Positions 10,537-21,757 of a stretch of 64,000 nt of DNA are shown in pieces. The notes under the pieces were generated by a model. That model was not told the origin of the DNA. It ran no database searches and saw only the letters and a program-made list of their open reading frames with translations. A program made the translations under genes and the position numbers. Origin of the DNA: Symsagittifera roscoffensis (lineage: Eukaryota > Xenacoelomorpha > Acoela > Convolutidae); assembly GCF_963678635.1 (NCBI RefSeq), contig NC_087062.1, positions 16,605,789-16,669,788 on the forward strand. The letters run 5' to 3'. The number at the start of each line of letters is the position of its first letter. Within the stretch, counting starts at the first letter, position 1.

Positions 10537-12723
10537 ATGAGGCGTAGTAGAGTACCGATAGCAGAGAGAAGAGTTATAGAGTCAAAGACAAACCATAACT
10601 CGTCGCAACAAAAGATGACACCATTTGACCCAAGAGTAACAAGAAAGAAATTTTCAGTGAGCATGGTCAACACACGAAGCGCAAAAGAGAACAAGACGAA
10701 AGTGAGCGCTGGGGAGGGACAAACGGAACCTGCTATAGAAATTGGTCTTGAGACACCAGATCAGAGTGTTGATGAGGTAGAGAAGAAGACAACGGAGTCA
10801 ACACCGATGCCGAATGCAGAAGAACAAAAGCAAAAGACGGTGAAATTCTCACCGACAGACACTGTGGAGGACACGACGGGCAACACGCCAGAAACCATAA
10901 AGGACGAGTCTTAAACGAAAAGAACGTCAATCACAGAGAAGTTCTCAATGATGGTCGGAATGAAATCAAGAGACATAGTGGAGGAAGAACCGAAAGCCGA
11001 GAAAGGCAAAATGTTTGGAACAGTTTCCACGAAAACAACAGAGGCCAACCAATACGATGATCAGGTCAAACATGGGGCAACAGTTAGTCATGGGCAACGG
11101 CTGACCATGAGACAACCACTCCTTTTGAGCTGGGCGATTTAATGTCGAAGTTAGATCAGATCGACAAAAAAACTAAAGTGCAGCGAGGAGGATTGAGAGG
11201 TGATAAAGAAGGAAATAAGATACAACAAAAATGAGTACCTGGACAACTATTTTAACCTGGCAAGGGCGACTGAGGAAAAGCTTCAGCAGATGTTAGACAA
11301 GGTAGAGGCCACTGACCAAGACCGAGAGAAGAACATCAAAAAAGACCTGCAAGAAATGAAGCAACGATATGACACCGTGAACAGTAAGCTAGGGAATCTG
11401 GAAACGAGGATGGGCACTATGAGCAGAGACCAGGCGGAGAGTTCGTGTGCCATACAGTCCAAACTAGACGCCATCTTGAGAAATTCTATAACACAAGACA
11501 ATCTGGTAATAAATCGAGCACAAGGCAACAGAGTCGATTTCGTGGAACCACAACGGAACAAACGGGAGTCAACACCGTTACCGCTAACCCGGGATGTAGC
11601 AAGCACAGTACCGAGGGGGGGGGGCAAGACAATTATGAAGAATGGAACCGCAAATACGACAAGTGTTCCAGGGGATTCCAGGACGAACAATAACGTGGGA
11701 CCGGATGCCATGACGTGGGCGAGCACCTGGGAAATGACGAACAGGACACTGGAGGCCTTCGCCACCAGGAACACCGACTCGAAGTAAAGAGGAGGTGGCA
11801 AATCCAGGAAAACCTTCAAGAAGCCGAAAGAATTTAAAGAAGACTCAGATGGATGCATCGACACATGGGTAGAAGTCATGAGACTACATCTGGAACAAGA
11901 CAACCTGAATGACGAGAGACAGGCCTGCACGGCGATATTGAGCAACCTAGAAGGCACAGCGTTAAAATGTGTAGCTGCGAAGAAGGAGGAACGCGACACT
12001 GCGGACAAAATTTTCGAGATACTGTTGAATCGATTCGGGTCAGGCATGAAGGGTCACCAAGCGATGATGACATTCGAAAAGAGAAAGCAAAGGGACGATG
12101 AATCAATTGATCGGTTCCTGGATGATCTTGAGAGCTTGAGACGAAGGAGTGATCCTGAAGACTCAACAAACAGAAGGAACTTTAGCATCGCCTCGAAGTT
12201 TATCGATGGGGTAAAAAGTGACGACTTGAGAACAATGTTGGCAACGTACTATACACTGTCGAAAGATAATGCACCGACTCCAGAGGAGATGAGATAAAAG
12301 TCAAGGGAGTACATGCTGATGAAGCCAAAGAAGTACTTGTATTCAGAGAACAGGAATATGCAAGGGGGGAGTCAACCACAAAGGTCGTCATGGTACAAGC
12401 CTAGAGATGACATGGACAAACGTAGATCATGCGCAAATTGCGGGTCAGCGGATCATCACGTGGCGGATTGCACGACGTACAAGCAGGGCTTGAAGAGCCT
12501 AGGATATGCACCGGATGAGGAAGATAAGAGCCAGATGGAAGAACACGAGTTCTATAGTGGCTTGATCATCAAAATAGGTGCGAGATGCTTCTTCTGCAAT
12601 CAAGAGGGGCACTTCAGGATGGACTGTCCATTGTTTTGGGAAGCAGTCAAGAACCAGAGTCACCCCAAGCACAAAGGCGTTGGCGGCCGTGCAGAACCAG
12701 AAGAACAGACAAACAGAGTTTGA
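10537..12723 (+). pseudogene. gag: Gag, right copy (broken, nearly complete)
   Basis: Starts at the ATG at 10537, the first after the leader. Parts in order are a basic then acidic N-terminus (to 10914), a middle part (to 11142), a coiled-coil-like charged part (11200-11630), a helical capsid-like part (about 11835-12297) typical of Ty3/gypsy Gag, and a nucleocapsid part (12313-12723) with two CCHC knuckles at residues 40-53 and 92-105 of that frame. In-frame TAA codons at 10912, 11785 and 12295 interrupt a frame that otherwise continues. A frame change near 11130 marks an indel. The same lesions occur in the left copy, so they predate the duplication or are tolerated. Confidence 0.8.
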
Positions 12724-14200
12724 GACAAAAAATTCGGAGGCACCGAGTGCGGAATTACCGACCAAGACGGTGAAGGCTGTAACGCAAGTCAGCAGTGCCA
12801 TGGAGGCCAAGGCCATGAATTCTCTGGAGATAAATTATGAGAGAGCAGCTGCAGAGGCCATTAACAAAGTGAAACAAGACCTAGCCACGAAGGAAATCGA
12901 GCAACGATTGAAACAGGAGATCGAAAGGCAGAAGTTGAACGAGACGTTAAGTGGGTTAGTGCCAAAGCCAGAAGCCGAAGTGGGAGCAACAAAGAGTGGG
13001 AATTGCAACACTCTAAAATTGGTGACTGGTAAGCCATTCGGCATAACAAAAATCGGAGCCAGGATAATGTCTATAATCACTGTGGGCGGCCACGAAGTAA
13101 CGAGAAACCTGAGTGAACCAAGCGATCAGACGACAATGCACATTGATGTGTACGCAGATTACTTAAGTGCAATAAGTCCACGGACAACTTCTAGAGCCGT
13201 GAGATCACTACTCACAAGAGGTGGCAGCAAGTCAGTCCGCGTCGAAAACAGAAACACGGAGGCTTACGGTCCGCATGAGGTGATGTTAAACATAGACGGG
13301 ATAAACATCTACACGAAAACTATGACAACATGTGACCAAGACCTAGCCGGACAGATCTACGTGGGCAAAGAAGAATTGAAAGTGAGATCGATTGGACACT
13401 GCGCCATGTTGGAAGAAGATGCAATGCACATCGGGACGGAGGCAGATGTATCAGCACACGTGCTTGACATAAGTGGCTAGAAGACTCAATTACGCGGGTT
13501 ACTTGATACGGGAGCAGTCCTGAGTGTTATACCAATTGAAACTTGGGAGCGAATGGGTTTCAACAAGGATGATTTGATAGTCTCGAGAATACGGCTGTCA
13601 GCTGCAAACAAAGGGGCGCTGCGGGTGCTAGGCAGAACACCAATATTAGCCCTAAACCTGGGGGAACGCAACCTGTGGATGAGCTTTCTCGTGGTAGAAA
13701 ACCTAGATGAGTCTGACCGATTCATTTTAGGCAGAGACTTCATCAGGAAATTCGACGTAACGACTAATTAAAACAATGCCATGTTCAGGATACGGAACCC
13801 GGATAGGAGGTACGCAATTAAACCGGTAAATTTAATAATGGCGAATGAAAATAAAGCACCGGTATTCTTGAGCAGGAGGGTGAGGCTGAAAGCGAACGAA
13901 GCGGCAATTGTAAGATTGCGAATGAAAAACCATAATGAACTAAGTGATAACAAGCAAGTATGCATAGTCCCAAATCCTAATAGTCAAAGTGCTGCTGTTT
14001 TAGGAAGATCCTTCTCGATAACCAAGAGCGGCCTCTGCGTCAGTGTCTTGTTGAATACTCTTGATATGCCCATCACGATACAAAGGGGAAGGAAGCTGGG
14101 ATACGCTTTACCCGTGAAAACTCGATATGAAATGACTGAAAATCCAAAACAGATTGAAGTTATTGATTTTCCAATCATAGGGACAAAATCTGTATCTTGA
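12724..14200 (+). pseudogene. Protease region, right copy
   Basis: Nearly identical to 1980-3456. A charged helical linker is followed by a retropepsin-like domain with the LLDTGA active site (near 13500) and the LGRDF motif near 13730. It has an in-frame TAG at 13478-13480 directly before the domain and an in-frame TAA at 13769-13771 directly after it. These stops frame the protease precisely, so either readthrough regulates protease synthesis or both are simple decay. Confidence 0.75.
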
Positions 14201-15750
14201 GACGATTGAAGAAAATAAAAGGTTCATCGGGTCTTGTAAAATCACTTAAGTCAGAGACAGACGATGGACTTTCGAGCTGTTCAAATTTCCCAGAAAGACC
14301 CACACTAGAGGAGATGGAAATGGATAAACCAGTTTTACCTGAAATAGAGCACTTTAGGGGTAAGGTAAAGGATGATCAACTCGAGGCCATCAAGGACGTA
14401 CTAGAGCGGAACGAGGACGTTTTTTCGAAACATAAGGCAGACATTGGATGTTGTTATTTTGTTGGACATGAAATAGAGCTTGAGGAGTCTGCGGTACCGC
14501 ACAGGGAGGGGGCGAGGCACATGACCCCACACAAATCGGATGTATGTAGGAAAGGAGTAGAGACTTTACTAGAGTATGATATGATAGAACCATCCAAATC
14601 ACCGTGGGCGTGTGGAGTAGTGATGGCCAAAAAGAAAGGCGACCAATTGAGGTTTTGTTGTGACTTCCGGTATCCCATACCTAGAATTGATGAGAGCCTC
14701 TCGAATTAGGTGATGCAAAGTTTTTTACGACTCTTGATTTAGGTTCGGCTTTTTGGCAGGTCCCATTGAGGAAGCAGGACAGGGACAAAACAGGGATCGC
14801 CTGCGAGCTAGGGTTGTTTCAAAGGAAACGGATGCCATTTGGTCTTTGCAATGCCACGGCCACATTTCAGCGGTTAATGGCACACGCATTGATAGATGTG
14901 ACAAAGAAATACGGCAATTTGGTAATGTGCTACGTCGATGACGTGGTAATAGCGACGCCTACACTGGAAGACCACTTCGAGCGACTAGACCGTGTGTTTG
15001 CATGCATGAAGAGGTCGGGACTAAAGTGCAAACCATCAAAGTGCGAGATACTCAAGGACTCGATAAAGTACTTGGGAAGGATGGTGGACAGACACGGCAT
15101 CAGACCAGACCCAGATGCAGTAGAAGCGGTTCTGACCTGGAAATTGCCGAAAACGGAACATCAGTTGATGAGCTTCCTGGGTTTTGCGAACTATTACAGG
15201 GAGTTCATCAAGGGCTACACGGACAAATATACCCGATGCAACAACTAATGAGGCACAAAGGCAAGAAGTTCACGTGGAACAACGCGGCGGAAGAGTCATT
15301 CCAGAGAATAAAGAAAGAGTTGTGCGAGGCACCGGTGCTAGGGATGCCAACGGAAAAAGGAATGTACGTGGTGGACACGGATGCGTCGGTAGTCGCGATT
15401 TCTGGCATTCTCCATCAAGAACAGGAATGGAACGGGCAGTCTTAAAACCAATAGCGTACGGGAGTAAAGTCTTGAGTGATACGGAAATGAAGTACGGAGC
15501 GGAAAGCAGAGATGTTCGCGGTGGTTACCTTTGTAGAAAAATATAGAGCATACCTAGGCAGCGAGCCATTCAAGCTGCGAGTCGACAACAGAGCACTCAG
15601 CTGGCTGAAAACGTACTCAATGGACCAGCGCTACATTGGAAGGTGGATAGTTCGCCTGGACGGATACAACATGATAATTGAGCATAGGACAAGAGACAAA
15701 CATCAAAAGGCCGATAGCTTGAGTAAGAAGACGGAGTTCTATGAGGAACA
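14197..15750 (+). pseudogene. pol: Reverse transcriptase and RNase H, right copy
   Basis: The RT N-terminal part is in the 14197-14709 frame. A 30-bp deletion relative to the left copy and a further single-base loss (near 14705) break it. The next frame (14766-15248) has MPFGLCNA, YVDD and an intact thumb up to NYYREF. RNase H follows in two frames (15002-15445 and 15512 on) with DTDAS, LRVDNRALSWL and ADSLSK. From about 14665 on it is clearly more diverged from the left copy than upstream. Confidence 0.85.
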
Positions 15751-16860
15751 GGAACAGAGGGAGGCAGATAGGCCAGAAATCAAAGATGGCTTCTCCTTCA
15801 TGGATAAGGAAACGTATGATAGTCTTCCACTCACGAGATGGCTCGACAATTCAGGCAAACCGCTAGAAGATCAACCCGAATTACCAAAGGAGCCTCCAGA
15901 GAAAACAGTCTTGAAGAAGACCCGAGGGATGCCGATAGCGATAATGCTCAAGTCAAAAATTGTGAGGGAGAAGCTCAAGGCAAAAGGCTATGATCTCAAC
16001 CAGGTAGAAACGGGAGATACACAGATAGATAAAGACTTGATGAGATTACCCGAGACACTGGCAGACGATAAACCCGTGATCAAAGAAAAGGGTAAGGAGG
16101 AACCGGAAGTCAGGATATTGAGAAGGAATGAAGCGGGTGGTGGCGAGGATCCTTAAAAGAAAAATCTGACGGGAAAGAAGTCGTGCAGTCATTGGTTGAT
16201 AAAATCCCTGATGACATACTTGAGCGGCCTCGGGTTAGGAAGAAGAAAGTGGCATTTAAGGAGGAGCCTGAACACCTTGGACTAGGACAAGAGTCCGGGG
16301 AGTGGCCCACAGTGGAAGAAGATGCTGGAGAAGAAAAATTGTCCGGGGAGTGTGAGGAGTGGGAGAAGAGCAGCGATGACCAAGATAGTCTATGCATGAT
16401 ACTGGCGGAACAGAAGATGAGACACCGCGACAGGGAGCTACAGACGGATCCCTCCTCAGGAACGTACAACTTGGATCAGCAGGAAGTGCAAGGAGGTGAA
16501 GAACTTGAGAAAATTGCAGTGTCGAGGAAACCATTTAAGGAGCTATCGTGCAACTCAAATGTCAGAACAAATCTGATGCCAGAAGATGACAGGAAGATCA
16601 TGAGGAGGATAGTATGCGTAAAGCTGAAGGATGACTTCCACAACCCTGGAGAAATGAATGGTCAGATAATGGCACTAAAAGAACACGTCAAGGCGAGATA
16701 TAGGCTGTCGGATCTAATACGGGCCCAAAAGAATGACAAGATGACAAGTAACCTCTCCACATGGATCCGGACGGGGTCCAAAGAGAAGGGGGAACTGGAA
16801 GAAGACAGCTACAAGATCTTGAGCCAGTTCTACAAAGACAGAAAAGATTTACTCTATCAC
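15751..16860 (+). pseudogene. Long acidic linker between RNase H and integrase, right copy
   Basis: About 370 codons lie between the end of RNase H and the integrase zinc finger, far more than the usual short tether. It starts with a conserved-looking block (about 15780-15870) containing YDSLPLTRWL, then becomes rich in Glu, Lys and Asp with no recognisable fold. A frame change occurs at the LKEK region near 16156. The last part (16560-16860) looks better structured and may be an N-terminal extension of integrase. Confidence 0.65.
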
Positions 16861-17893
16861 ACTGCTGATGGGGTGGTAGCATGCAAGAGAAAAGATGAGG
16901 AGAAGATAATACACAAGCATAACCTCATCATACTGCCACAGTTGTATCAGACGGAATTGTTATTCAGATCGCATGATCAAATGGGGCACCAGGGGATAGA
17001 CAACGTGCAACAAAGAATACTTCACAGGTTTGACTGGCCAGAATTAAGGAAAGCTTGCGAGAGATGGGTGAATGCATGCCTGGCATGCCTGCAAGTGAAA
17101 GACCCAAGGAAGATGAAGTTCTCACTCAAGTCTGTTGAAAGCTCGGAATTTAACGAAGTTGTGCAGATAGACCATCAAAAGATCTGTATGACAGAATCGG
17201 GATATAACCAGATACTGGCCATAAAGATCATTTCACAAAGTTGGCAGAAGTGGTGCCGTGTCAGACAGCCTCGGCAGAGGAGACTTGTGACCACCTGATA
17301 AAACATTGGATATCACGGTATGGTTGTCCCATGACATTTCAGTCGGACAACGGCAAAGCCTTCGTGGGGGACCTGACAAAAGAATTGATGAAGAGGTCAC
17401 ACATTGCTCAAGCGCACTCAACGACCTACCATCCCCAGACCAACGGGTTAGTAGAGAGACGGAATAGAACATTGGTGAACATGCTGAGGGTATACTGCTC
17501 AAGATATGATAGACTGGGATAAATATCTGCCGCAAGTGGTAGGGGCATACAACAGTACGCAACACTCAACAACAGGAATCAGTCCCTTCATGATGTTGAC
17601 GGGCAAGGAAAGAGCGATGCCTAACATTCTTTTACCCAGAATACCAAGGGAAAAAGACATCGCTTCAAGCTTATGTGAAAGAAGAGGCTAAGAGACAGCA
17701 GGAACTAAACGAGCTCTGCAGGAGGAACACAGCGCAAGCACAAATGGGACAGCGGAAGAAATACGATGAGAAAATACTGCAAGCGAAACCATATGCAGTG
17801 GGCCAATATGTCTGGGTCTTCCAGAATGTTATACGTCCCAAAGGGACAAAGAAACTACTTAAGAAATGGAGAGGACCGTTCATGATAACGTAA
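16861..17893 (+). pseudogene. int: Integrase with GPY/F module, right copy
   Basis: Zinc-binding HHCC residues lie at about 16970-17095 (HX4H in HDQMGH, then CX2C). The catalytic triad follows: first Asp in VVQIDHQ (near 17168), second Asp in FQSDNGKAF (near 17345), Glu in NGLVERRNRTL (near 17455), spaced as in a D,D-35-E core. A GPY/F module with KKWRGPF follows near 17865. Frame changes occur near 17230, 17515 and 17680, and an in-frame TAA (17891-17893) falls inside the GPY/F module. The left copy lacks integrase completely. Confidence 0.85.
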
Positions 17894-19282
17894 GTGCACC
17901 AGCAAGGACGTTTCTACCGCTTGAGTACGGGGCGTGCAGCGCATTATGAAAACTTGAAACCTCATGTCCCATCCCCAGAAGACTGGTGCGTACCACAGAA
18001 TATGGAGGGACTGAAGTACCTATTGGTGGAGCCAGCTTGCGAGGTGAACGAAAAGGGCACCAGAGAGAAAAATGATGGCAACGAGGACTTGAGTTTGGAT
18101 GACAATGAAAAGATAGAAACGGACTCAGAGGCGGAATCCTTTGTGGAAGAAGACTGGAACAATCCGGAGCAGGACGAGGTGCCAAAATGGACGGAACCAG
18201 ACTTGCCGATAACAGCAGGAACCAGGAGTGGTAATCGTCGCAAACGGACAGGCATGAGGTACAATAGGTACGGGGATGACTTTTTGATTGATAAGATACA
18301 TCCTGATGAATTATGCAAAGAGCTACTGAGTGTGGGCGTACTAGCAGCCGACGGTGAATGGCAAATCATCAACGATAGTGAACACTACCCACAGGAAGAC
18401 TACTCCACGCCGGAACAAGAGACAGATCGGGAACAGAGCGAGATAGAGAGGAGGAAAAATACAAACCTGAGAATACTAGAGTGGATGCGTGATGTCAAAA
18501 GCAAAGGAGATGAAGAGCAAAGCATCCAGCAGGTCGACGTGTCAGCAGAACAACACGTGAAAACGGGAGCTCCCCTCTGCGGTTGGACACCAATCGACAG
18601 GCCGCTCGAGATACCGCCAGATAATTTAGAACCAGCATCATCGACGGGGACGTCGATAAATATTTTTGTCCGGGGAGTGGGGGTAGGACTTACCCACACC
18701 AGAAGTTTGACGATAAAGAAACTCAGCGAAGTGAGAGAGACCAGTGGGCTAGAACTGGATGAGGAAGAGGCCGAGCCTACCATAGGACGAAACTTCAAAA
18801 CAAAATTTGAAATACCAAATGAATACTCGGAGAACATCCTGATAACGGACAGCGACTTCATCTTGTCAGATAGGACCAGCGCGATCTATATAACGGCGGA
18901 CATGAGCTTCAAATCAAGACTAGAGGCCGGCTTCAAGAGAGAGTATCAGAACGTGGACTTTCTATTCAGGCAGAGACTGGGGCTGGGAGGAATGGCTGCG
19001 CTTCCCCCATCAGTCTCACAAGTTCCGGAGAAGTACTTGTGCTTTCTGGTAACGAGGGTCAATGAAAGGAACACAATAGACCCTGAGCACGTGATGCTGG
19101 CACTAACAAGGCTGCGAGACTTCATGGTCGAAAGAGGAATAATGGAGGTCTCGATGCCGGTCTATGACCCGAACAGGGGCAAGTTAAGCCCAAGGGAACT
19201 GTACGCTATCCTACACGTGGTCTTCGCAGAAACAGAAACAGTGGTACAACTATACAAGAAATACTACTTGAGCATCGCCTGA
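17894..19282 (+). CDS. C-terminal Pol extension with macro-like domain
   Basis: An uninterrupted 462-codon frame that continues the GPY/F module in frame after the TAA at 17891. The first third finishes the GPY/F module and is acidic, and a basic GTRSG motif near 18220 resembles tails of other animal gypsy Pols. Residues 299-462 resemble a macro domain of the TARG1/OARD1 (ADP-ribose-binding) type. The pattern is a hydrophobic strand plus acidic residue, ITAD, a helix with LEAGFKREY, the strand CFLVTR, a helix with ALTRLRDF, the strand VSMP, a loop with RGKL, and a last helix and strand. The aspartate of the TARG1 catalytic loop seems absent, so binding rather than hydrolysis is more likely. 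Fold assignment is inference from pattern. Confidence 0.6.
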   Translation: MHQQGRFYRLSTGRAAHYENLKPHVPSPEDWCVPQNMEGLKYLLVEPACEVNEKGTREKNDGNEDLSLDDNEKIETDSEAESFVEEDWNNPEQDEVPKWTEPDLPITAGTRSGNRRKRTGMRYNRYGDDFLIDKIHPDELCKELLSVGVLAADGEWQIINDSEHYPQEDYSTPEQETDREQSEIERRKNTNLRILEWMRDVKSKGDEEQSIQQVDVSAEQHVKTGAPLCGWTPIDRPLEIPPDNLEPASSTGTSINIFVRGVGVGLTHTRSLTIKKLSEVRETSGLELDEEEAEPTIGRNFKTKFEIPNEYSENILITDSDFILSDRTSAIYITADMSFKSRLEAGFKREYQNVDFLFRQRLGLGGMAALPPSVSQVPEKYLCFLVTRVNERNTIDPEHVMLALTRLRDFMVERGIMEVSMPVYDPNRGKLSPRELYAILHVVFAETETVVQLYKKYYLSIA

Positions 19283-19731
19283 GCTACGGGTGGACAAGGG
19301 AGGTCTTGAGTTAGGGGTACAAAGGGGATCTCGGGTGGGGGTACATGGGGATCTCGGAACCGGTAGATGGATTTTAACGTAATTGGCATGACAATCATAA
19401 TTTAAAGGGTGACGGTGCTAAAACATTAAATGAATCTGCATGCTCTTAAAAAAAACTTCTAATTGAACTATTTTAGTAAAACAAATGGAGGGATAATGTT
19501 TTAACCACAATAATGGGGGGACGACCTAGACACACTCATTAAAAAGAGAAAAGAAGGTCTTGATCAAAGTTCACGATCGGCAACATTCGAAAGAGATATT
19601 TCTCAAGTACTCAAGTTGGTTGGTACGGTAATACTCAAGTTGGTTGGTAAGGCAATTCTCAAGTTTGTTCACAAGGTAATTCTCGAGTTGGGTAACACGT
19701 GAGATAATCTAAAGATCGTTTTTGGAAATAT
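19283..19731 (+). repeat. Spacer with 24-bp tandem repeats before the accessory cassette
   Basis: The noncoding spacer contains two copies of a GGGGATCTCGG phrase (about 19325-19360) and a 3.6-copy tandem repeat of a 24-bp unit beginning ACTCAAGTTGGTTGGTA at 19609-19695, ending 37 bp before the first accessory ATG. Its position suggests a role in expressing the downstream frames (promoter, splice region or internal initiation), but nothing in the sequence proves one. Confidence 0.6.
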
Positions 19732-20335
19732 ATGCCTGCGGCACTCAAGAGACCCCCGGTCGATGAGCTGTACAAACGCTTTAGGGATCTGGACTACACC
19801 CAGATCGATGAGAGGATGGCGGTGATGTTGAATGCCATCCTGCAGTTAGAGGCGCAGGGGGAATGCAGAGAATCAGCGACAGAAGCTGTTTTGATGGTTG
19901 ACTACACGACGGAAGGGATATCCAATCAATAACAGACTAGATGGTTGTCCTGGAATGTGGACGGAGGCGTGAGAGGGTTCAACTTGGCGAGGAATCCCGG
20001 CCTGAATAACAACACAGAATATGGTGCGGGAGATTTTCCACTTCCCGCCAGACCGCCAGCAGGGCTCGCGGCTCAATCCACGAGCAGGCCGTCGTCCATG
20101 ATACGGTCTCAACAGACAGAGGAGGCATACCCGGACCTCAGCAGCCTGAAGAGGGAACTAGAGGGGGCACAGATGGAGAGGGCAAGGCAAACCTCGACAG
20201 GGATAGCGCGAAGCTTGAGAGGGACCAGGCAAACCTGGGAAGAGAACAGGCGGTCCTCGAGAGAGATCAGGCGTAGAGTGATCTCAGCATGCTCAGGGCG
20301 GAGTACCTGCAAGAACAGAGCAGCTGAAGTCGGAA
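19732..20335 (+). pseudogene. Accessory ORF, N-terminal coiled-coil part
   Basis: Begins at the ATG at 19732. The frame continues past an in-frame TAA (19930-19932). A heptad-like coiled coil rich in LERDQA-type repeats lies at about 20175-20275, read in a neighbouring frame and followed by an in-frame TAG. The end leads into the SGNH hydrolase frame, so this is probably the N-terminus of that protein. No family recognised. Confidence 0.45.
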
Positions 20336-21750
20336 ATGAAAAAGCTCCAGAGAAGACAACGAGAGCTTGCAAGACAGAAAGAAAAAAGGACACGAGCGAG
20401 AGAGCCAGCCGCCACAGCATCGAGACCTGAATCGCGAATGGTGGTGGATGAGGCTCCTAGGCCTAGCGGCTGTTTTAACTTAGACCGGGTGGCCCAGGAG
20501 CACATGAATGAGGGCCTGGAGGTGTGGATACCACCCGAGCCGTTACCCTCTGTGCATAGCCTCGACACGCAATCGGTGCGACCCTTGATGGAGGTCAAGC
20601 TCCCAGGTTATACCCCCAGTTCAACCACAAGCGGTAGCCAAGCTGGGCGGGGTTCATCACGTCTCAAGGCACTACAGGAGAGCGTGCAGTCGAGAGCCCG
20701 TGAAGACTCAGTGAAAGAAGGGCGACCTCCTACTTGGAGAGACCATCCAGTTAGGAACGTGACAATCGCGAGTTATAAGAAGAATAAAGATGGCGCATAC
20801 CACAGGCATAACCGGATGGATTGCACGGCAGCGCAGCGGGCCAGGAGGGACTGCTTCCATGATGCGTCCTGGGCTGAATATTTCACTCAACCCAGGATAC
20901 CGGATGGTGCAGTTCACCTGATCATAGGGGACAGCTTGATACGGGTGCTGACGCGGGTCCAGTCACACTGGCAGGTTGGGGTCTTGAGCTTTTCTGGAGC
21001 GGCGACACGGCAGATGTTGGCGTTCCTGGAGATGTTGGATATGGTCAAGATGTATACGGTCACTCTGATGATGGGGACCAATGATGTGTCTAGAGGGGAA
21101 TCTAGGAAGGTAATGAAGTTACACGAGAAGATGAGTTGTATCCTTCAAGAGCTGAGAATTTGGTTTGATCCCGCAATACTCACCATCTGTACGGTCCCAT
21201 ACAACATGATGTTTGATCAGCATGCGATGGAAATGAATGAGAAGATGCGAAATATTAATGGGGAAATCAGGCAGATTCAGCAGAGAAGCGTGCTCCCCGT
21301 GAGGTTGCTGGACGTGGCCGAACTGATGGAACAATCCCTCTCGCGTGATGCATCCTCGGATGGCATTCACTTCGACACGCCCAAGGTAACGGAATGGCTA
21401 GATGGTGTCTTCCAGAGACACGTAAACCAGCTAGAGTCGGACCTGATAGAAATGGCCCAGTTCACCTTGGGTCCACCCCCGATTCTCCTTTCTATGTCCC
21501 TAGATCCCTATCCAGCCGTCTGGGAGCGAGAGCTGGTTCGAGAGATAAATCGAGGAGTAGGCGGACCAGGCAACCAGGGGCCACACCGATTGAGGCTGAG
21601 GAGGCGGAGTCTTCTACGCCCCAGAGTTCGCTGGTCTCATCGGTAGTGGTGCTGGACGACAAGAGGATGGAGAGGACAGCAGAGGCGAGCAAGACGCGAT
21701 ATTCGGAGAGGATAAAAGAGTTGGATCTGGAGGATTTGGAGAGGAGTTAG
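20336..21750 (+). CDS. SGNH/GDSL-type hydrolase of the accessory cassette (first copy)
   Basis: In the frame beginning at the ATG at 20336, residues 1-40 finish the coiled coil, a low-complexity Ser/Pro part follows, and residues about 193-365 form an SGNH hydrolase. Block I is GDSL with Ser200, block II has Gly221 (SFSGA), block III is GTND with Asn249, and block V is DGIH with Asp342 and His345. This is the full catalytic set of a family that hydrolyses ester bonds in lipids or carbohydrates. A one-base frame change near 21485 shifts the tail, which ends at 21750 after a VVVLDD patch resembling a SUMO-interacting motif. The third copy has the unbroken tail. SGNH domains are known in ORF1 of CR1-like LINEs and in rotifer telomeric retroelements. 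In a gypsy element it is unusual. Confidence 0.75.
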
Positions 21751-21757
21751 CGGAGGC

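Noticed and set aside
11283-12047. 254-codon minus-strand frame opposite gag (also 740-1303)
   Set aside because: It is the complement of a codon-biased gag frame; the product has no domain and the plus strand has Gag motifs.
10912-19932. Stop-codon reassignment (UAA/UAG read as glutamine)
   Set aside because: CTP synthase and the TIR gene use normal stops, and the same positions correspond to Glu in one copy pair and Lys in another, so a single reassignment does not fit.
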